In this document: one piece after another, positions 1 through 10,534 of the stretch
Layout of the letters: each line of letters begins with the position of its first letter
How positions within the stretch are numbered: position 1 is the stretch's first letter
From: Loripinus fragilis
Lineage: Eukaryota; Mollusca; Bivalvia; Lucinida; Lucinidae
Direction of reading: 5' to 3'
Assembly (NCBI GenBank): GCA_964019695.1
Contig: OZ026518.1
Location: forward strand, 105,744,305-105,808,304
DNA length: 64,000 bases
Program-made: the position numbers and the translations under genes
Notes under the pieces: model-generated
Databases searched by the model: none
What the model was told of the DNA's origin: nothing
Seen by the model: the letters and a program-made list of their open reading frames with translations, nothing else

Positions 1-1840
1 TATTTTGCTTGTCCTAGATGGTGTCTTTTCTAAAAAAAAAATCTTAATTGAACTTTATGTAACTCTGAAGACCATGATCGTTAACTCTGAAGACGCTGAT
101 CGGACGCCGCGTCCACTGGGCATGCACCGTTTGCCAATATCCCATAAAGAAATAGATTCCGTTCGATCCAATAGGGGCCTACTATACAAAAGTTACGTGA
201 TATCAAAAGGTTAATTTCAAATGACATAAAACTTTTTTCCTTGAGTTACGTTGTGAAATCACCTGTAAGTAACAGTCTACATGTTTATTTCCAATCAAGG
301 TAGGGTTCAGGAGTACATGCGCAAAGATCAACCAATAGCGACATACGCAGCTTGTCTATAAGAGTTAGAAGAGAAAATTTGAATGATCAAATTTCAAATT
401 TGTCCTCACAACATTACTAAATCAATGGTATTTCAAAAACTTCTGATCGACCCGTATCACAGAAGGACGCTGTGTATGGCAAACTACTAATGATTGTAAT
501 TAGCTAGGAGTTGCCCCAAGATAAAAAAATCGGCCTTGGTCGCCTTCTTTGACTTTTAGAGTGGTACATGAATTTATCAAATTGGTCAAACTGCAGTTAG
601 AGCACACTGTCTACTGAAATGTTTACATGTAATATTAACCTTTTGCCTCATAGAGTTTTTGCAAACAGAGCAGACCCCGATCAGGCAGCTCTTTTAAGAG
701 CTGCCTGATCAGGTCAGCTATATTTGCTTATGGAAACATGATTAGCTAGTGGACTTGACAAGTAATTTCTTTTGTTCTATGTACACTTCTATAACTATTT
801 ATAGTGGGTGGAGCTTACCATGAATATTTATGAAGGAAAGGGAAAGGTAAATTACAGCATTGATGGTACAAAACAATCGTGAAGCCATTTTAATATCACC
901 GCAAAGAAAATCTTTATTGGTATTCCGTCAAAATGCTATTTGGGGCCAACACATGCACACAAAGCATGGTTGTCGATGATGATCTCGACCAACATTTAGA
1001 TCTAAAGCCTAGCTGGACTCATCAGCATAGGCTTTTGTTGGAAGTTTTTAAGTATGTGTGATGAGTACCAAAATTTCACGTGCTGACTTTTTTGTGTTTA
1101 AAAAAAATCTTTTCGTCCAAAACTGACTTCTTTTGGTTATTAAACCATCGATGTTCAAATTATTGAACTATTTTTTTAAAATATATATTCTTTACGAATT
1201 TAAAACGCTAAGTTCAGTGTACATGCATATAATACCCTATGATTAAACGTACACAACGCCCAGATATCCAAATTATTCAAAACATGCATTGGCTATAGCC
1301 AGTCATATTTCAAACCGACATGTAGATAACACACGCAGCTATAATGTATGGCTAGATGTTCCTGTCCTTTGTCGTACATGCTATCTGCTTAACAGTTTGA
1401 ACCCAGATCAGGCTCGACGATCCAATTTATTTGACACTTGGATGGTATCCTTGAAATGCTTTTTTTTTAAAAAAAAAATCTGCAGGTGACAGAAAGCATG
1501 CACACTTCTCTTTGTACGATGCAGGGTAGACTTATATCAGTCGTAGATGTTGTTATTACTCCTATGAATCCATACCAACCAATACCATTCCACATCTTAT
1601 CTTTTGCCGTATTCCAGTCCAGAATTTTAATTTATGCTGGCTCAAACATAACAGAAGAGCAGAAGAAGGAAAGGTATTTGAGAGGAAGGATAGATTTAGT
1701 TAAAAAAACATCAATATTAATAATATAAAAAAACATCTATATGAATAAAATCATATCTCATCAGACTTTATAAGTCTAGATGCAGGGTAATTCAATTTAT
1801 CAGTCGCCCCTTATATTAAATGAATTGTTTCAACACAACC
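1..1840. other. AT-rich stretch without a recognisable gene
   Basis: Open frames here are short (under about 80 codons) and show no recognisable family. The only structure I see is a short palindrome at 679-710 and several poly-T/poly-A pairs, for example around 1460-1480. The segment near 80-135 resembles half of the short GATCxGACGCC-type hairpins found elsewhere in the window. Confidence 0.6.
679..710. repeat. Short perfect hairpin (15-bp arms)
   Basis: A 15-bp arm beginning GATCAGGCAGC is followed by a 2-base loop and its exact reverse complement. The outer context (GCAAACAGAGCAGACCC before, GGTCAGCTATATTTGC after) continues the symmetry imperfectly. It belongs to the same class of small palindromes seen at 3054-3091, 25446-25490 and 43630-43730, probably a very short MITE. 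Confidence 0.6.
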
Positions 1841-2160
1841 TAATAAACGTTTCCTATCTCACGGCATGTTACCTTTATCAGGTCATGATGACGTTGCACT
1901 TTTTGAATGACGTCGCTAATGACGCTGAATTAACACAAAAATAAAAAATTACGTCATAATCACTAGTTTGAAGAGTGTTCAACAATGGGTAAGCTGATAA
2001 ATAGAATACCAGGTTCGCATCTTTTGATATCAAGTTTACCAGGCTCGGCTTTGAGAACGCATGTTGAATCGCTCGGCAAGCCTCGCGATGTCAACAAGCG
2101 TTCTCAAAGCCTTGCCTGGTAAACTTGATATCAAAAGACACTAACCTAGTATTCTCTATT
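1841..2160 (+). repeat. Dispersed repeat family H, copy 1
   Basis: This stretch is repeated, diverged and shortened, at 53823-54030. Both copies share CTCACGGCATGT, a GACGTTGCACTTTTTGAATG block, AATTACGTCATAATC, a GGCAAGCCTCGCGATGTC block and the end CCTAGTATTCTCTATT. Copy 1 contains a long hairpin (2021-2137) whose arms are largely absent from copy 2. Nothing coding was recognised. It looks like a non-autonomous element. Confidence 0.65.
2021..2137. repeat. Hairpin within repeat family H
   Basis: The left arm starts CTTTTGATATCAAGTTTACC and the right arm ends with its reverse complement, with arms of roughly 45 bases. The loop carries a CAAGCCTCGCG motif. Confidence 0.75.
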
Positions 2161-2167
2161 ACTTTAA

Positions 2168-2650
2168 TCAGGGGTAACAACCTACGTCATAGCGTGGGTG
2201 TTGTAAACACGTAGTATGACGCCATCTTTGATTTGCAAGGTTAGTTTTTCCCTTCGTAAATGTCGTACAAATTAGTGTCTGTCAAAACTAAGCAGTGCAG
2301 GTGGTGCCTAACATCGCACTTGAACAGAATATACAATGGTCACGTCCAGAAATGCCGTTGCCTTTGTAAACATTCACCCACAAAAATCGAAGTGGGTCAC
2401 TGCTAAAATTATCCTCGTGTCTCCCGCTTCGATTCTTGTGGGTGAATGATTACAAAGGCAACGGCATATCGGGGCGTGGCCGTTATATATTCTGTTCAAG
2501 TGTGATGTTAGGCACCGCCTGCACTGCTTTGTTTGTACAGACACTCATTTGTTTAATTTTACGAAGGGGAAAACTGACCTTGTAAATCAAAGATGGCGCC
2601 GCACTACGTGTTTAAAACATCAATGCTATGACGTAGGTTGTTACCCTTGT
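2168..2650. mobile_element. 483-bp foldback MITE flanked by TTAA
   Basis: Two arms of about 235 bp are inverted copies of each other at roughly 85% identity by eye. The ends read GGGTAACAACCTACGTCATAG inwards on both sides. TTAA lies immediately outside each end (2164-2167 and 2651-2654), as expected for piggyBac-type or other TTAA-specific transposition. There is no coding capacity. Matched internal blocks include GCAGTGCAGG, CCTAACATC, GAACAGAATATA and GCCGTTGCCTTTGTAA. The superfamily is inferred only from the TTAA target. Confidence 0.8.
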
Positions 2651-2778
2651 TTAATGGCTACTTACTCTATAGCAGCTAAAGCTGCTTCATTGTGCTCTAA
2701 TGTCTCACAGTTACTATGGCGTTCAAGTAGGTTCCTGAAAACAGAAACAAGATATGTTTAGTAAAGGCGACACAAGAG

Positions 2779-3321
2779 TATTACTTGACTTTTCGCTTAC
2801 TGTAAAGGCGGCAACTTTAATATTCATATCTGGGTGTGGTTCGGCCATTTCAACTGCTAAGGAAGGGAAATCCGGTTTTATTTATAATTTGGTAAAGAGT
2901 TAATAAGCTTTTTGAGCCGCGCAAACGTGCATGCATTTCATGAAAATCCTAACCGTATACACACTGAACTCACCCTTAAAGCGCATCATCACAAAATGTA
3001 TGTTTTTGTCGTCCACTAAACTATTTGAAGTATCATAGATAAACAGTGTGAATCCAGATCAGACTGCTCCTGTAGGAGCAGTCTGATCTGGGTCCACAAT
3101 GCTTGCCTCCCTGCTTGTGTTAAATAGACATTTTCAGATGCAATTAGTTTGCTGGCGTTTTAAGGACTAAATAATGACTGAGGTGGTGGCACAAGATGAT
3201 ACAGTTACTTTTGAATAAAACCACGCCTCCTTTTCAGCTTTTACCTATGTCTAAAGTTGACTAGTCCTAATTACGCATTCATGAGGCGCCGCCTTTACAG
3301 AAAGCGAAAAGTCAAGTAATA
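2779..3321. mobile_element. Candidate MITE with about 35-bp terminal inverted repeats
   Basis: TATTACTTGACTTTTCGCTT at 2779 is matched in inverse orientation at 3302-3321, and the arms continue through CTGTAAAGGCGGC. The roughly 540-bp body includes a separate short hairpin at 3054-3091. No transposase is visible. It ends only about 28 bp before the large element that starts at 3350. Confidence 0.6.
3054..3091. repeat. Short perfect hairpin (18-bp arms)
   Basis: CCAGATCAGACTGCTCCT is followed by a 2-base spacer and its reverse complement. It is flanked by AAACAGTGTGAAT and GGTCCACAATG, remnants of an outer inverted repeat. It matches the small palindromic family seen at 679 and 25446. Confidence 0.65.
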
Positions 3322-3690
3322 TAAACTGAGATACAAAACAGAAATGATACACTACCGCCCATCTATTTGTCCTTGTCGAATTCGCGTTGAAAACGCATTG
3401 AAAACGCACGTAAAACGCATTAAATTTCCAACGCGAATTTCGAAAATCCAATCAAAGCCCACTATCCATATGCGTTGAACTGCAGTGCAACGCATTTACC
3501 TGTTAACCAATCAATAACTCAAGTATAGCAACGCAGTTCAACGTACAATTCGCGTTGAAACGCATGGTTGAACAGCCAATCAAAAAGGTTCAAGTGCGTT
3601 GACAGATCTGTTACGTGTAAATCAATGCTTTTTTCATTATTGAAACCAAGACAACAGCGAAAACATTTTCCCCACAAAACGCTTTGTTAA

Positions 3691-4038
3691 TTGTTTCTTT
3701 TTCTTTTTTGTGTCAATGGCACTCCCTCATTTTTGGCCATCGTTGCCAGATATTTCATGTCAGCTGACTTCACATCCCATTGCATTTGTTTAACATCGGT
3801 TACAATTCCACTATGTGGACCAGTTCATCGTGTTCAGTCCAACTATATCAAACAGGTTCGTGGATCTTTGTTATCAGGCCTAGGGATCAGGTTTCAGAAC
3901 CTGAACCTGCTGCATTTTGAGCAAATAACTGGCTTGAAGTCTTTATCGATCTATCTCTTCTTACTGGCTCAATTAAATTTAGGTCTTCAGATGGATAGGC
4001 TCCCAGTCCAAGCCTCACAGGAGGCACTGTGTTCGTAG
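3691..4038 (+). other. Unrecognised 115-codon open stretch inside the 5.7-kb element
   Basis: This is the longest open frame left of the minisatellite. It begins inside a T-rich tract, has no clear domain, and ends at the GA microsatellite. It could be an upstream exon of the decayed gene at 8276-8798 or chance openness. Codon-level evidence is not convincing. Confidence 0.2.
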
Positions 4039-4062
4039 AGAGAGAGAGAGAGAGAGAGAGAG
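4037..4062. repeat. (GA)n microsatellite
   Basis: Thirteen AG dinucleotides sit directly against the left edge of the 55-bp array. Confidence 0.95.
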
Positions 4063-7000
4063 TAGGCTGTTTAAACTGTGTCGGAACCTACCTGCCCCAC
4101 ATTGTGTTGCAGGGGTGCAGTCTGTTTTAGTAATGTAGGAACCTACCTGCCGGGCACAGTGTTACAGGGGTGCGGCTGTATAAGCGGTGTCGGAACCTAC
4201 CTGCCGGGCACTGTGTTACATGCAATGATGCAGGCTGTTTAAGTAGTATAGGAACCTACCTGCCAGGCACTGAGTTGCAGGGGTGCAGACTGTTTAAGCA
4301 ATATTGGAGTCTACCTGCCGGGCACTGTGTTGCAGGGATGCAGACTATTTCAGCTTTGTCTGAACCTACCTGCCGGGCACTGTGCTGCAGTGGTGCAGGG
4401 TGTTAAAGAAGTGTCGGAACCTACCTGCCCGGCACTGTGTTGCAGGGGTGCAGACTGTATAAGCGGTGTCAGAACCTACCTGCAGGGCACTGTCTTACAG
4501 TGGTAAGGGCTGTTTAAGTGGTGTCAGAACCTACCTGCCGGGCTATGTGTTACAGTGGTGCAGACTGTTAGAGCAATGTCAGAACCTACCTGCCGGGCAC
4601 TGTGTTACAGTGGTGCAGACTGTTTAAGCAATGTCAGAACCTACCTGCCGGGCACTATGTTACAGTGGTGCAGGCTGTTTAAGCAATGTCCGAACCTACC
4701 TGCCGGGCACTGTGTTACAGTTGTGCAGGCTGTTTAAGCATAGTCAGAACCTACCTGCCAGGCACTGTGTTGCAGGGGTGCAGACTGTATAAGCTGTGTC
4801 GGCACCTACCTGCCAGGCACTGTGCTACAGTGGTGCAGGCTGTTTAAGCGGTGTCAGAACCTACCTGCGGGGCACTGTGTTACAGTGGTGCAGGCTGTTT
4901 AAGCAATGTCAGAACCTACCTGCCGGGCACTGTGTTACAGTGGTGCAGACTGTTTAAGCAATGTCAGAACCTACCTGCCAGGCACTGTGTTACAGGGGTG
5001 CAGGCTGTTTAAGTAGTGTCAGAACCTACCTGCTGGGCACTAGGTTACAGTGGTGAAGGCTGTTTTAGCAATGTCGGAGTCTATGTACCGGGCACTCTGT
5101 TACAGGGGTGCAGGCTGTTTAAGCGGTGTCGGAACCTACCTGCAGGGCACTGTGTTGCAGTGTTGCAGGCTGTTTAAGTAGTGTCAGAACCTACCTGCCA
5201 GGCTCTGTGTTACGGTGTTGAAAGCTGTTTTAGCAATGTCTGAACCTACCTGCTGGGCACTGTGTTACAGTGATGCAGGCTGTTTAAGCATTGTCCGCAC
5301 TGTGTTACAGGGGTGCAGGCTGTCAAGCATTGTCTGAACCTACCTACCATGCACTGTGTTGCAAGGGTGCAGGCTGTTTTAGCAATGGCAGAACCTACCT
5401 GCCGGGCTCTGTGTTACAGTGGTGCAGACTGTTTAAGCGGTGTCGGAACCTACCTGCCGGGCACTGTGTTACAGTGGGGAAGACTGTTAAAGCGGTGTCG
5501 GAACCTACCTGCCGTGCACTGTGTTACAGTGGTGAAGGCTGTTTTAGCAATGTCGGAGTCTACCTGCCAGGCACTGTGTTACAGTGGTAAAGGCTGTTAA
5601 AGAAGTGTCAGAACCTACCTACATGGCACCTGTATTGCAGGGGTGCAGACTGTTTCAGAAATGTCAGTCCCTACCTGCGGGGCACTGTGTTGCAGGGGTG
5701 CAGACTGTTTAAGTAGTCTCAAAACCTACCTGCCAGAACTGTGTTACAGTTGTGCAGGCTGGTTAAGTAGTGTCGGAACCTACCTGCCGGGCACTGTGTT
5801 ACAGTGGTGCAGGCTGTTAAAGCAATGTCAGAACCTACCTGCCGGGCACTGTGTTACAGTAGTGCAGACTGTTTAAGCGGTGTCGGAACCTACCTGCCGG
5901 GCTCTGTGTTACAGTTGTGCAGACTGTTTAAGCGGTGTCGGAACCTACCTGCCGGGCACTGTGTTACAGTGGGGAAGACTGTTTAAGCGGTGTCGGAACC
6001 TACCTGCTGTGCACTGTGTTACAGTGGTAGAGGCTGTTTTAGCAATGTCGGAGTCTACCTGCCAGGCACTGTGTCACAGTGGTAAAGACTGTTTAAGAAG
6101 TGTCAGAACCTACCTACCGGGCACCTGTGTTGCAGGGGTGCAGACTGTTTCAGCAATGTCAGAACCTACCTGCGGGGCACTGTGTTGCAGGGGTGCAGAC
6201 TGTTTAAGTAGTGTCAAAACCTACCTGCCAGAACTGTGTTACAGTGGTGCAGGCTGGTTAAGTGGTGTCGGAACCTAATTGCCGGGCACTGTGTTACAGT
6301 GTTGCAGGCTGTTTAAGCAATGTCAGAACTTACCTGCCGAGTACTGTGTTACAGGGGTGCAGTCTGTTTAAGTAGTGATAGAACCTACCTACCAGGCACT
6401 GTGTTACAGTGATGCAGGCTGTTTAAGTGGTGTTAGAACCTACCTGCCGGGCACTGTTTTACAGTGGTGCAGGCTGTTTAAGCGGTGTCAGAACCTACCT
6501 GCGGGGCACTGTGTTACAGGGGTGCAGGCTGTATAAGCTGTGTCAGAACCTACCTGCTTGGCACTATGTTACAGTGGTGCAGGCTGTTTAAGTAGTGTCA
6601 GAATCTACCTGCCATAGACTGTATTACAGTGGTGAAAGCTGTTTCAGCAATGTCGGAGTCTACCTGCCGGGCACTGTGTTACAGTGGTACAGACTATTTA
6701 AGCGGTGTCTGAACCTACCTGCGGGGCACTGTGTTACAGTGGTGCAGACTGTTTCAGCCGTGTAAGAACCTACCTACCGGACACTGTGTTACAGTGGTGC
6801 AGGCTGTTTAAGCTATGTCAGAACCTACCTGCCGAGCACTGTGTTACAGTGGTGAAAGCTGTTTAAGCAATGTCAGAACCTACCTGCAAGGCACTGTGTT
6901 GCAGTGGTGAAGGCTGTTTAAGCAATATCGGAACCTACCTGCCTTGCACTGTGTAACAGTGGTGCAGAATGTTTAAGCAATATCAGAACCTACATGCCGG

Positions 7001-8222
7001 GCACTGTGTTACAGGGTTGAAAGCTGTTTTAGCAATGTCAGAACCTACCTACCGGGCACTGTGTTATGGTGGTGCAGGCTGTTTAAGCAATGTTGGAGTC
7101 TACCTGCTGGGCACTGTTTTTACAGTGGTGAAAGCTGTTTTAGCAATGTCGGAGTCTACCTGCCGGGCACTGTGTTGCAGGGGTGCAGGCTGTTTAAGCA
7201 ATGTCAGAACCTACCTGCCGGGCACTGTGTTACAGTGGTGAAAGCTGTTTAAGCAAATTCGGAGTCTACATGCAGGGCACTGTGTTACAGTGATGCAGGC
7301 TGTTTAAGTAGTGTCCGAACCTACCTGCCGGGCACTGTGTTACAGTGGTGCAAGCTGTTTAAGCGGTGTCAGAACCTACCTGCCAAGCACTGTGTACACA
7401 GGGGTGCAAACTGTTTAAGCAGTGTCGGAACCTACCTACCGGGCACTGTGTTACAGTGGTGCAGGCTTTTTAAGCGGTGTCAGAACCTACCTGCCGGGCA
7501 CTATGTTACAGTGGTGCAGGCTTTTTAAGCGGTGTGGGAACCTACCTGCTGGGCACTGTGTTACAGTTGTGCAGACTGTTTAAGGGGTGTCGGAACCTAC
7601 CTGCCAGGCACTGTGTTACAGTGGTGAAAGCTGTTTTAGCAATGTCGGAGTCTACCTGCTGGGCACTGTGTTACAGTGATGCAGACTGTTTAAGAAGTGT
7701 CGGAACCTAACTGCCGGGCACTGCATTGCAGGGGTCCAGGCTGTTTAAGCTTGCAGGGGTCCAGGCTGTTTAAGCGGTGTCACATCCTACCAGGTGGGCA
7801 CTGTGTTGCAGGGGTGCAGGCTGTTTAAGAGGTGTCCGAACCAACCTGCCAGGCACTGTGTTGCAGGGGTGCAGGCTGTTTAAGCGGTTTCAGAAGTTAC
7901 CTGCAAGCACTGGTTTGCAGGGGTGCAGGCTGGTTAAGTGGTGTCGGAACCTCCCTCCGCGGCACTGTGGGGCTGGGGTGCAGGCTGTTTAAGTGGTGGT
8001 GGAAGCTACCTCCCGGACACTGTGGGCAGGGGTGCAGGCTGTTTAAGCGGTGTCCGAACCTACCTCCCCGGCACTGTGGGGCAGGCTGTTAAAGCGGTGT
8101 AGGAACCTACCTCCAGAGCACTGTTGGGCCAGGGGTTCAGGCTGTTTAATAGGGGGTTGGAACCTACCTCCTGAGCACTGCTGGGCAGGGGTGCAGGGTG
8201 TTTAAGCGGTGTCAGTTCCTAC
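4063..8222. repeat. 55-bp minisatellite, about 75 units
   Basis: Unit landmarks TGTTTAAGC, GAACCTACCTGCCGGGCACT and GTGTTACAGTGGTGCAGGC recur every 55 bases, for example TGTTTAAG at 4621 and 4676. Interior units are similar to one another. Units after about 7720 drift (CTCCCCGG, GGGCAGGGG variants), which is typical of an array edge. Some units carry a TTTTAGCAATGTCGGAGTC variant. Because 55 is not a multiple of 3, each reading frame passes through all three phases and reads as a Cys-rich 55-residue cycle broken by the TAA in TTTAAG, so the apparent ORFs here are a by-product. The array ends about 50 bp before a good splice acceptor, which suggests it fills an intron. Confidence 0.95.
5401..6390. 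repeat. Higher-order duplication of nine units (495 bp) within the minisatellite
   Basis: The unit series beginning GCCGGGCTCTGTG at 5401 reappears at 5896, an offset of exactly 495 bases (nine units). The same rare variants occur in order: a GTGGGGAAGAC unit, a TTTTAGCAATGTCGGAGTC unit, a GGCACCTGT unit, a GCGGGGCACTG unit and a shortened CCAGAACTG unit. This shows a recent block duplication inside the array. Confidence 0.85.
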
Positions 8223-8275
8223 TTCATCAGCAGGTTAGAGGGGCAGAACTGGATACTGTTCTACTTTTATTTTAG

Positions 8276-8798
8276 GACTGGTCAGGTGAAGCCTGGGCAC
8301 ATGCAGTTGCTTTTGGCTTCGGAGTGCCTTCTTATTTCTTTTGAGAGAGACTATATAGTTAGAATGTCAACAAGTGAGTTCGATTATTTTACTCATGCTA
8401 CAAGGAGATTTTGCATCTAATCTCAGTTGACCCATCTTAAAGTTCGAAATTTGTTTGATGCAATCCCCAGAAACAAAATTGAAGCAGTGCGACATGTTTT
8501 TAATTCATCTGCTTCATGTCGTTGTTTTAAGAAAAATATTTTACATTGGGCACTAAAAGAGACTTATATAGATCTATATCTGATGAAGATCGATGTGATT
8601 TTACTGTTATACATTCATTTTTCGGCCTTGGGTAACTCATTTATTTCTCTGCTGAAAAGTCGTGATAGTCAGCTCAAAATATTGATAAATGAATGGAGTG
8701 AGATATTATTCAAATTCGGCTTTAAAAGCTCAAAGGAAACGGGAATGGAGATTGCAAGACAAGTCTTATCAAAAATATTCAACGAAGCTAAACAATAA
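8276..8798 (+). pseudogene. Decayed terminal exon of an unrecognised gene in the 5.7-kb element
   Basis: A pyrimidine-rich tract ending TTTTATTTTAG (8265-8275) is a good 3' splice site directly after the minisatellite. From 8276 the reading is open for 22 codons and includes DWSGEAWAHAVAFGFG. A one-base shift near 8336-8342, in a T-rich stretch, moves it into the frame that continues ERDYIVRMSTSEFDYF. That frame has one stop (TAA at 8418-8420) and then runs on for 123 codons to the TAA at 8796-8798. Continuity across the two lesions indicates a former exon of about 174 codons rather than chance. The C-terminal part is helical-looking and charged (EWSEILFKFGFK, ETGMEIARQVLSKIF). I do not recognise the family; a transposon-encoded accessory protein or a captured host exon are both possible. 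Upstream exons are not identified. Confidence 0.55.
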
Positions 8799-9061
8799 CA
8801 ATCATGTAAACATTGAGCAAGGTCAACTAAATTTTGATTGGTTTACGCATCACTGCGCTGTAACAGAATGATTTGATTGGCATAAAGCGAGAAACGCATA
8901 TTTTATCGTTGAAACGCGTTGGGGGCTGCTAATGAATATTCATGAGTTTCGAAATACGTTGATTCGCGTTTCACACGCAATTTAAACTCAACGCACGTAC
9001 AATGCGTTGGAAACGCACATAAAACGCGAATTCGCAGGACAAATACGCGGGCGGTAGTGTA

Positions 9062-9911
9062 GTCCGTCACATTTTTGAGGGTCTGGATTGATGCCAAACC
9101 TTGCTATATGTAATCATTAAAATTATAGACATTTAATGCTGTGTAGTACAATATTTATGAATATATTGGCTTTATCGTTAAGTTTTAGCCCCCCCCCCCC
9201 CCACCACACACACGCACGGACGCACGCACGTGAATATGTCCAGGAAATGACACAATCTCAGAGTAGAGCATGTGTCGATTTCTCGGTGCTTCCATATTGA
9301 TAAAATGATACAGTGATTTCAACAAAAAGGCAGACAGTCCTTTTTTATAATATCAAAACTATATTATTATGAAAAAACTACAGTAACCTTAACATACCTT
9401 TGGAAAAAATTAAGACCCAGATTAGGCTCGACACAAAATCGGCTCTGATCTGGATCAAAACTGTTTAGCACACTTATGTTTTTCCTGGTATAAAAATGAG
9501 CAGCTTAAACAGCATGCAAATTTTCCCAGCAAAGAGTATGCATGTACATTATATTCTTTCACACTTTACTTCCGCTTTATAATTTGAATATATTGTGTGA
9601 AATACTTTAATAAGTATATATATATTAAAAGACAACCATTATTATGCATATTGTCTATACATTTTGTACAGTTATTAGATATTGTGAAACACTACTTTAT
9701 ATTTAAATGGTCACGTTACGCCTCCCACGCAATTTACATTTTGAAATCCTTTCACGGTCATTTAATCCAAATCACAAAGTCGTCATGGTGGTTCGTACCA
9801 CATTAAACTTTTTGAACGTACTTACTTTCTTGTGTTGAAATGGAGGGTATGTACTTATTGAGGGTCCAAGTTGTGTAAATATATTATATAATCAATTTTC
9901 CATTAAAATAT
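9062..9911. other. Anonymous AT-rich DNA with a poly-C/CA tract
   Basis: No gene was recognised. A poly-C run (9189-9202) continues into a CA/CG-rich stretch to about 9231. A worn palindrome of the GATCTGG type lies near 9416-9453. Confidence 0.6.
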
Positions 9912-10090
9912 GCGTTATTTGTTAGTTTGTTTTGAGTCAACAATTTTTCAGTTTTGTCGGGACGGATCTTCCTATTTAGTAGAGGATAAAATGTCTTGTT
10001 CAGTGACACAACGCAGTGACTCCGGTGAGGCTCGAACCCGCAACCCCTATATCTCGAGTTAAGCACTCTAGCACTGAGCCGCTGAGCTCC
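9912..10090 (-). mobile_element. tRNA-derived SINE
   Basis: On the minus strand the element begins at about 10090 with a tRNA-like head. An A-box-like GGCTCAGTGCTAGAGTG is followed by a B-box GGTTCGAGCC. The body holds TTGTGTCACTGAACAAGACA and TATCCTCTACT, and the end is AC-rich. The same body (TTGTGTCCTTGAGCAAGACA) occurs at 22240 with a CAA tail. RNA polymerase III transcription and LINE-borrowed retrotransposition are inferred from the SINE class. The tRNA fold is degenerate, so it is not a functional tRNA. Confidence 0.7.
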
Positions 10091-10336
10091 TAAAAACAAA
10101 AAAAAATATGTAAGTTAACACCAAATAGGTGGTGTTCACATACACTTACTTTTTACCTATTTAAACAGCTTGAGGTCAACATGTCTCCAGTACAAGGTAG
10201 GGGTGAGCTGAATGGCGATTGTCGTCAACATGTATGTACTAAGTAAGTTCTAATAACCTGTACAAAATTGCTTTGCCCATCATTGTACACATTAAGAAAA
10301 GCATTCACTTGAACTATATAAAATATAAAATACAGT

Positions 10337-10534
10337 AAAATCTGTCTTAAGCGGCCACTCAAAAAGAAGACATAAATGGTTTTTCAAGACTGATTATCGC
10401 TAAATGCAGGTCAAAAGTGCTGCAGAATGCTCCAAGGGGAGCATTCTGCAATACTTTCGACCTTTATAAAGCTACCATTTGTCATTTAGATATTTGTTTT
10501 GTCTATTTTTAGTGGCCGCTTAAGACAGGTTTTA
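10337..10534. mobile_element. About 200-bp palindromic MITE, copy 1
   Basis: The ends are inverted copies containing CTGTCTTAAGCGGCCACT. The centre is a hairpin CAGAATGCTCC/GGAGCATTCTG (10422-10449). A diverged copy lies at 28575-28753 with the same CGGCCACTC end and GGAGCATTCT centre. TA dinucleotides lie at both edges. Confidence 0.7.

Larger units (their letters stand above)
3350..9059. mobile_element. 5.7-kb TA-flanked element with CACTACCGCCC termini, containing a minisatellite
   Basis: The left end reads CACTACCGCCC then a TATTTGTCCT-like block, GAATTCGCGTT and a run of GCGTT/AACGC subterminal motifs. The right end (about 8830-9059) is the inverse of the same arrangement. TA dinucleotides abut both ends (3348-3349, 9060-9061). 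Both subterminal zones also carry several CCAATCA motifs. Inside are an open stretch at 3691-4038, a GA microsatellite, the 55-bp array and a decayed exon at 8276-8798. Dense subterminal motif clusters are known for CACTA and some other cut-and-paste transposons, but a 3-bp CACTA target duplication is not seen and no DDE transposase was recognised. It could be a non-autonomous element carrying a captured gene, or an autonomous family with an unfamiliar protein. Confidence 0.7.

Noticed and set aside
4170..8092. Overlapping frames of 60-132 codons encoding CRALCYSGAGCLS-like repeats
   Set aside because: They follow from the 55-bp minisatellite unit; frames rotate through all phases and stop at the unit's own TAA. 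No start context or domain supports a gene.
4063..8222. CRISPR array
   Set aside because: The 55-bp repeats are contiguous with no unique spacers, and the genome is eukaryotic.
3350..9059. CACTA (EnSpm) transposon
   Set aside because: The ends read CACTACC, but the flanks share only TA, not a 3-bp duplication, and no CACTA transposase was seen. Kept as unclassified.
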